Assembly: GCA_035378985.1 (NCBI GenBank)
Contig: DAOSUR010000023.1
Span: 1 to 29,203, forward strand
DNA from: Anaerohalosphaeraceae bacterium
Lineage (GTDB): Bacteria > Planctomycetota > Phycisphaerae > Sedimentisphaerales > Anaerohalosphaeraceae
Length of the DNA: 29,203 nucleotides
Direction of reading: 5' to 3'
This document shows, in pieces, positions 25,596 through 29,203 of this stretch; within the stretch, counting starts at the first letter, position 1; each line of letters opens with the position of its first letter. Position numbers and translations under genes: made by a program. Under the pieces are notes generated by a model that ran no database searches, was not told the origin of the DNA, and saw only the letters and a list, made by a program, of their open reading frames with translations.

Positions 25596-26510
25596 TTACC
25601 ATCTATTGTTGTTGACAATCCGGCAAAGGATGCCGAGATTCCTCTCAAGGATTTGTCGGCAGGTTTGGATTTTGGCGTCGCAGTCTTTTTCAAAGAGCAT
25701 AAACATCGCCGAACCGCTTCCGCTCAAACAGATCTTTCTTGCACAGAGCCGCTCAACCTCGCCCTTCAGGTCCGCCAGCTCCCTGTGCAAATGGAAACAG
25801 CTTGTCTGCAACATATTTGCGCATATTTTAGCCAGAGAATCAATACTCTTTTTTGAAAGTGAATCATTTATTTGTTCCCGCAAAGCTTCAAAACGTTTGG
25901 GTTCATGGATATAATTTTCATAAACCATTTTCGTAGAGACACTTACATTTGGAACAATCAAAAGAGCTCTAAAATCCGGAAAATCAAGGATTTTTTTGAT
26001 TTTTTCTCCCCTTCCGGTGCAGAAAGCTACCGGCCCATCAAGGAAAAACGCCACATCGCTCCCAAGACGACACGCCATATCGTGAATTGCGGATTCCGGC
26101 AGATTCAGCTCAAACAAGCGATTCAGTCCCAGCAAAGCCGCCGCCGCATCACTGCTGCCGCTTCCCAGTCCGGTGCCCGCCGGGATATTCTTGCACAGTG
26201 TAATCCGCACAGGAAGCGGCTTTCCGATATGGCCGCAAACCTGCTGCCAGGCCTTCCAGACCAGATTGTCCGGCCCTTCCGGAACCGCGTAAGGCCCCCG
26301 GCAAATCAATTCAAGCCCATCGCCGCAAGAAGGTTCCAGCAGCAGCTCATCCATCCAGTCAATCTTGGCCATCACCGTTTCCAGCTCATGATAGCCGTCC
26401 GCACGCCTGCCGGCCACCAGCAGCGACAAATTGATTTTTGCCGGTGCCCGCACCAAAAGCCCCTTTGCTCTTTGCTCGAACTGACTGTACTGCTCCGCCG
26501 CTGCTTCCAT
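25596..26510 (-). CDS. ispE: 4-diphosphocytidyl-2-C-methyl-D-erythritol kinase
   Basis: Phosphorylates CDP-methylerythritol in the MEP pathway to isoprenoid precursors, using ATP. The start at 26510 has AAGGAG 7 nt upstream and gives 304 residues. The open frame continues 60 codons further upstream, but that part overlaps the promoter and 5' end of the divergent DedA gene and is not coding. GHMP-kinase features: VRAPAKINLSL (residues 20-30, conserved Lys and Asn), ADGYHELETVM, the ATP loop NIPAGTGLGSGSSDAAAALL (about 109-127), a GSDVAFF segment and the C-terminal CLSGSGSAMFML. It is followed by spoVG at 21 nt, so the two probably form an operon. Confidence 0.95.
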   Translation of the reverse strand: MEAAAEQYSQFEQRAKGLLVRAPAKINLSLLVAGRRADGYHELETVMAKIDWMDELLLEPSCGDGLELICRGPYAVPEGPDNLVWKAWQQVCGHIGKPLPVRITLCKNIPAGTGLGSGSSDAAAALLGLNRLFELNLPESAIHDMACRLGSDVAFFLDGPVAFCTGRGEKIKKILDFPDFRALLIVPNVSVSTKMVYENYIHEPKRFEALREQINDSLSKKSIDSLAKICANMLQTSCFHLHRELADLKGEVERLCARKICLSGSGSAMFMLFEKDCDAKIQTCRQILERNLGILCRIVNNNRW

Positions 26511-26520
26511 CGTGTTCTCC

Positions 26521-26549
26521 TTGACTTTTCCGGAAGCAGTATATATTAT
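26521..26549 (+). promoter_or_regulatory. Predicted sigma-70-type promoter of the DedA-family gene
   Basis: TTGACT (26521-26526), 17-nt spacer, TATTAT (26544-26549). It lies in the short divergent gap with ispE, 37 nt before the TTG start, leaving room for the ribosome site at 26574-26579. Confidence 0.55.
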
Positions 26550-26585
26550 CCCCGCAAAAAGAAAAGAGTTCTGCAGGAGCCGGCT

Positions 26586-27233
26586 TTGGAACAAATACAA
26601 TCTGCATCCGCAACTCCGCCGTCTTTGCCCTGGTGGCACTGGCACCGCCGGCTTTATAACTGGGTGATTCACTTTGCCGAGACTCCGCACGGCGAAAAAG
26701 CACTCTTCCTGCTCAGTTTTGCCGAATCCAGTTTCTTTCCCATCCCGCCGGATGTGCTTTTGGCCCCGCTGACCCTCGGAGCCCCCCGCAAATGGTTTCG
26801 ATTTGCCCTGTCCTGCTCAATCGCCTCCGTCATCGGGGGCATTTTCGGCTACGCCATTGGGATGTTTCTTTGGACGGGCATCGGCGGCTGGGTGATGACC
26901 CATCTGGCCCCGCTGGGATTTACCGAAGCCAACTTTGCCGCATTTCAGAGATGGTACGACCGGTATGATTTCTGGATTGTCTTTACCTGCGGATTCACCC
27001 CGCTGCCGTACAAGGTGTGCACGATTACGGCCGGGATTGCACAAATCAATTTTGCGGGGTTTGTCATTGCCTCGCTGATAAGCCGTTCAGCCCGATTTTT
27101 CCTAATTGCGGGTCTGTTCGGCTGGAAAGGACAAGCCATCCGTCCCTTCATTGAAAAATATTTCAACTGGCTGTCTTTGGCCTTTATTATCCTGCTGGCC
27201 GGCGGCTTTGCCGCCCTCAAACTCTTCCGCTGA
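26586..27233 (+). CDS. DedA/YqaA family (VTT/SNARE-associated domain) membrane protein
   Basis: A 215-residue inner-membrane protein. No ATG fits. The TTG at 26586, with CAGGAG 6 nt upstream and a promoter ahead, is the best start; the frame stays open far upstream but there it runs antisense through ispE. After a short N-terminal region the sequence reads FLLSFAESSFFPIPPDVLLAPL, the re-entrant 'F/E...PxPxE' segment typical of YqaA/DedA proteins. The rest includes SIASVIGGIFGYAIGMFLW, the F..R(Y/W)....DFWIVFTCGFTPLPYKVCTITAG loop and final hydrophobic segments ending AFIILLAGGFAALKLFR. DedA proteins are linked to undecaprenyl-phosphate or phospholipid translocation and membrane homeostasis; the specific substrate is unknown here. 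RHS-derived sequence begins about 30 nt past the stop. Confidence 0.87.
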   Translation: MEQIQSASATPPSLPWWHWHRRLYNWVIHFAETPHGEKALFLLSFAESSFFPIPPDVLLAPLTLGAPRKWFRFALSCSIASVIGGIFGYAIGMFLWTGIGGWVMTHLAPLGFTEANFAAFQRWYDRYDFWIVFTCGFTPLPYKVCTITAGIAQINFAGFVIASLISRSARFFLIAGLFGWKGQAIRPFIEKYFNWLSLAFIILLAGGFAALKLFR

Positions 27234-27261
27234 ACCGTCGAATGTTTCCTCGACCCCGACG

Positions 27262-27438
27262 AGCGGGCTGGAGGAATCGGCCCAGCTGCGGCGAATAATC
27301 GCGCATTCGACAGTAATACAAGCCGGTGTAGGCATCCCACCGCCGGCACAATCGAAAATTGAAAATCGGCAATTGGCAATCTGAAGTCCCCGGCCCATAA
27401 ATATATTTTCTTGCCAAAGAGCCGCTACCATGAACAAC
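27262..27438 (-). pseudogene. Degenerate RHS-core remnant
   Basis: Minus-strand frame reading VVHGSGSLARKYIYGPG, then a heptad-repeat-encoded stretch, then CRRWDAYTGLYYCRMRDYSP and QLGRFLQP. KYIYGPG and RRWDAxTGLYY...YSPxLGRFLQP are two landmarks of the RHS-repeat-associated core that normally lie about 60-80 residues apart. Here that interval is replaced by the 35-bp repeat. After RFLQP the frame runs into unrelated sequence and stops at 27217, inside the 3' end of the DedA gene on the other strand. There is no toxin tip and no plausible start. It lies 30 nt downstream of the candidate immunity gene, as expected of a leftover from RHS tip exchange. Confidence 0.75.
27264..27385. repeat. RHS-derived direct repeat, copy A, with five tandem heptanucleotides
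   Basis: Aligns without gaps to 28904-29025 at an offset of 1640 bp. The first 31 bp and the last 42 bp (27344-27385) are identical between copies and the middle 49 bp is diverged. Positions 27349-27383 are five tandem heptamers: CAATCGA, AAATTGA, AAATCGG, CAATTGG, CAATCTG. The heptad period recalls the short tandemly repeated repetitive (STRR) sequences of cyanobacteria. Confidence 0.85.
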
Positions 27439-27468
27439 ATTATTCCTATCGTCATCATCATTCTATTA

Positions 27469-28395
27469 TTAACGTGAGTTTTTATCTGAATGTGATTTCC
27501 GCCACCAATTCATACATACAAACCCTATGCTAAATCCTAAAGATGACACAAGTGGAAAGAGAATAAACAGTTCATCCCTTCGCATAGAGATAGGAAGACG
27601 AGCCCCTGTACCCTTTCCACCCATCGCCGCATCAGCAAACCAAAGCATTAGGATAAACATTGTGCTTGAAACATATCCTGATAGAAAATGAACGGCCTGC
27701 AGCTTGGACACAGAAAAAAGATTCCATATTATTCTCCCGATAAAGTTTCCCAAAGGCAGACCAAAAAAGGTCAGAAATCCCAAAAAGACATCTTCGAAAG
27801 CAGCGCCAGATGAGGTATAACTGAACAAAAAATACCCCTCCCCCGCTAAATATAATAGTCCTATGAATAAAAAAGCACCGATGGCCCCGGCCATAAACCT
27901 CCCGATTTGCCCGACAACGGCGGATAACTTTGTATTTGAAAGTCCTTTGGTCTTCTCGGCCGACAATTCACGGAGCTTGTTTGGCTGTTGTAAAACCCAT
28001 TTTGAAAACGCAATGCCCACACAAAAGCCCAGTGACGCAGTCATAGCGAACAAAGCAGCAAGCATTTTGTCTCCGCCCGGCAAGCTGGTCAACGCTTGAC
28101 TCAACAGCCAAAACAACAGGACAAATAATATGCTTGAAATGTATCCTGACAAAAAATCAGCAGAATGAAGGTTGAATTTCGATATAATACTCCACAAGGA
28201 GGTCGCTATAAGACTTCCAAATGGTAAACCGAAGAATGCAAGAAAACCAATATAGATTTCTATATTGAACGACAACGCATAAATTGCCGTATACAAAAAA
28301 ACACAGCATAGCAGAGAGCCGATAGAACAGGACGCGAAAAATCCAAGCCAGGTACTAATATAAATTATCTTTCCTTTATAACAAGACACCGTCAT
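27469..28395 (-). CDS. Polytopic membrane protein with two homologous halves, candidate immunity protein
   Basis: A 308-residue integral membrane protein of unrecognised family. Its ATG overlaps the stop of the RHS gene as TAATG, indicating translational coupling. It is an internal duplication: FLAFFGLPFGSLIATSLWSI and FLSGYISSILFVLLFW in the first half correspond to FLTFFGLPLGNFIGRIIWNL and FLSGYVSSTMFILMLW in the second. Each half has about four hydrophobic segments (eight in all), with a soluble loop of about 25 residues (QQPNKLRELSAEKTKGLSNT) between them. The DNA is visibly more AT-rich than the neighbouring housekeeping genes, suggesting transfer. Position directly after an RHS tip is where the cognate immunity gene normally sits. 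The immunity role is therefore inferred from context, not from sequence. Confidence 0.8.
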   Translation of the reverse strand: MTVSCYKGKIIYISTWLGFFASCSIGSLLCCVFLYTAIYALSFNIEIYIGFLAFFGLPFGSLIATSLWSIISKFNLHSADFLSGYISSILFVLLFWLLSQALTSLPGGDKMLAALFAMTASLGFCVGIAFSKWVLQQPNKLRELSAEKTKGLSNTKLSAVVGQIGRFMAGAIGAFLFIGLLYLAGEGYFLFSYTSSGAAFEDVFLGFLTFFGLPLGNFIGRIIWNLFSVSKLQAVHFLSGYVSSTMFILMLWFADAAMGGKGTGARLPISMRRDELFILFPLVSSLGFSIGFVCMNWWRKSHSDKNSR

Positions 28396-29063
28396 TACAA
28401 ATTATCTCCCTCAGGAATCGCGGAAGATTTTGACTCTTCTGATTCGGTTGGTGGGTTATATTTATCCCAGTAGTCCTCCAATCTCCTTGTCCTACGGTCG
28501 GCCGCTTCATACATTCTTCGTTTCTCAGGCGTATCTGGGATATCAGGCCTCTTTCCTTGTAGGATATGCTTAACAACAGTAATCCCTGCTCCTCTGTGGG
28601 AATAGTAATCTTGGACTTCGTGCACATGATATTCAAAGGCCTTTGCATCTCCACGTCCGGCCGCCTCTTTTGCATCCTGGATTGCAGATAAAAGATCTCG
28701 ATAGTGCCTATAAGTGTATTTTGTGTTTCTTGCATCATAATCCAAATCTAAACGAGCATAATCAAACTTGCCGCTGCCGGTTCCATATCTTCCCAACCGG
28801 CGATGGGCTCCTACTGTCCACAGCCCCCACGGGTCGAGCCAATTGAGCGGATTGTTGCCGACATAGGCATACAGGTTCATCCCGTCGATATACCCGGCCG
28901 GGTCGGGCTGGAGGAATCGGCCCAGCTGCGGCGAGTAGTCTCGCATCCGGGAATAATACAACTGAGTCGTACCGTCCCACCGGCGGCACAATCGAAAATT
29001 GAAAATCGGCAATTGGCAATCTGAAACCCTCGGCCTGTACGGAGTATCTGCATAACTTTGCAC
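28395..29063 (-). CDS. Truncated RHS-core protein with C-terminal HVHEVQDYYSH domain, candidate toxin tip
   Basis: A 222-residue product from the GTG at 29063. The frame is open to the window edge without a better start, so the gene may extend further. Residues about 14-27 are encoded by a heptad repeat. Residues 28-81 are a standard RHS-repeat-associated core: RRWDGTTQLYYSRMRDYSP, QLGRFLQPDPAGYIDGMNLY, AYVGNNPLNWLDPWGL. After the core comes a variable tip of about 140 residues. It contains a helix with H146-x-H148-x2-Q151-D152-x3-S155-H156 (HVHEVQDYYSHRG), then EKRRMYEAADRRTRRLEDYW and a polar tail. The HxxQDxxSH pattern resembles zinc-dependent phospholipase C-like proteins, but no family is certain. 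The long N-terminal RHS shell is missing, so this looks like an orphan tip. The next gene is coupled by TAATG. Confidence 0.78.
   Translation of the reverse strand: MQSYADTPYRPRVSDCQLPIFNFRLCRRWDGTTQLYYSRMRDYSPQLGRFLQPDPAGYIDGMNLYAYVGNNPLNWLDPWGLWTVGAHRRLGRYGTGSGKFDYARLDLDYDARNTKYTYRHYRDLLSAIQDAKEAAGRGDAKAFEYHVHEVQDYYSHRGAGITVVKHILQGKRPDIPDTPEKRRMYEAADRRTRRLEDYWDKYNPPTESEESKSSAIPEGDNL
28904..29025. repeat. RHS-derived direct repeat, copy B, with five tandem heptanucleotides
   Basis: Partner of 27264-27385 at an offset of 1640 bp and in the same orientation. The identical blocks are 28904-28934 and 28984-29025; the heptamers occupy 28989-29023. It lies inside the 5' part of the RHS tip gene. 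Confidence 0.85.
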
Positions 29064-29203
29064 AATCCGATCCCGCCCGCATGTTGAGCAAAAACTGAAC
29101 CGGACATTATTTTCCGCCGGATTTCCGCAAAACCTCTCCTTTCTGAACAGACTCCGTCCCTGTCGGCTGCAAGGTGGGGGATAACTCTTACGCGAAGGAC
29201 TCC
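29064..29203. other. Sequence upstream of the RHS tip gene, to the window edge
   Basis: 140 bp in which two minus-strand frames stay open to the edge, including that of the RHS gene. The RHS-frame translation here (for example KERFCGNPAENNVRFSFC) does not follow the RHS core convincingly. No promoter, ribosome site or repeat was recognised. Whether the RHS gene continues beyond the window cannot be decided. Confidence 0.3.

Noticed and set aside
25872..26585. N-terminal extension of the DedA gene frame by more than 200 codons
   Set aside because: This part runs antisense to ispE and has shadow composition. A TTG start with a proper ribosome site and promoter explains the gene.
26511..26690. 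60-codon upstream extension of ispE
   Set aside because: It overlaps the divergent promoter and the DedA start, and the AAGGAG-ATG at 26510 gives the normal IspE length.
27349..29023. Repeats near the right end as a CRISPR array
   Set aside because: Only two copies 1640 bp apart, containing 7-bp tandem units within RHS coding sequence. No spacers and no cas genes.

Overview
The window (about 29.2 kb) reads as chromosomal DNA of a diderm planctomycete, most likely a member of the Phycisphaerae (Sedimentisphaerales-like). This is inferred from four things: several PEP-CTERM secreted proteins beside a TIGR03790-type protein carrying dockerin repeats; a SpoVG protein with a zinc ribbon spliced into it; Kdo synthesis, which implies LPS and an outer membrane; and a two-partner secretion pair. 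No rRNA, tRNA or CRISPR array was found. Housekeeping genes are clean and have recognisable sigma-70-type promoters of the form TTGAC(A/G)-N17-TAnnnT.

Layout. 1-6123, minus strand: holA (cut by the left edge), gyrA, pyrG and kdsB. The gyrA stop overlaps the holA start as ATGA. kdsB and pyrG form a CTP to CMP-Kdo pair with its own promoter and a terminator after pyrG. 6156-6977, plus: a Sir2 deacylase. 7023-11201, minus: a secretome block of three PEP-CTERM proteins, one of them cohesin-like, and one TIGR03790-like protein with two C-terminal dockerin-type repeats. 11484-12644, plus: a PilT twitching ATPase, then a frameshifted small lipoprotein gene and a terminator. 13276-16740, minus: aspS followed after 3 nt by a membrane histidine kinase whose sensor domain has a haem-binding CXXCH motif. 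17115-22698, plus: a two-partner secretion pair (FhaC/ShlB-type pore and FhaB-type exoprotein) with its own promoter and a strong terminator. 22797-25053: a small cupin, a secreted TPR protein, a gene-free stretch of about 440 bp, and a small FlgM-like protein. 25152-26510, minus: ispE-spoVG. 26586-27233, plus: a DedA/YqaA-type membrane protein with a TTG start.

27234-29203 is an accessory patch on the minus strand. It holds an RHS-core fragment fused to a C-terminal domain with a histidine-rich HVHEVQDYYSH motif. That gene is translationally coupled (TAATG) to an integral membrane protein built from two homologous halves, and a second, degenerate RHS-core remnant lies downstream. The two RHS remnants align without gaps over 122 bp at an offset of 1640 bp and carry the same insertion of five tandem heptanucleotides at the same place in the RHS core. 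I read this as a displaced polymorphic-toxin tip with a candidate membrane immunity protein, and consider it the best candidate for an undescribed system here. Other items worth a second look are the zinc-ribbon SpoVG, the haem-type kinase in the aspS operon, the possible cohesin/dockerin pairing among PEP-CTERM proteins, the divergent CTP synthase, and the one-base frameshift at a T6 run in a lipoprotein gene.
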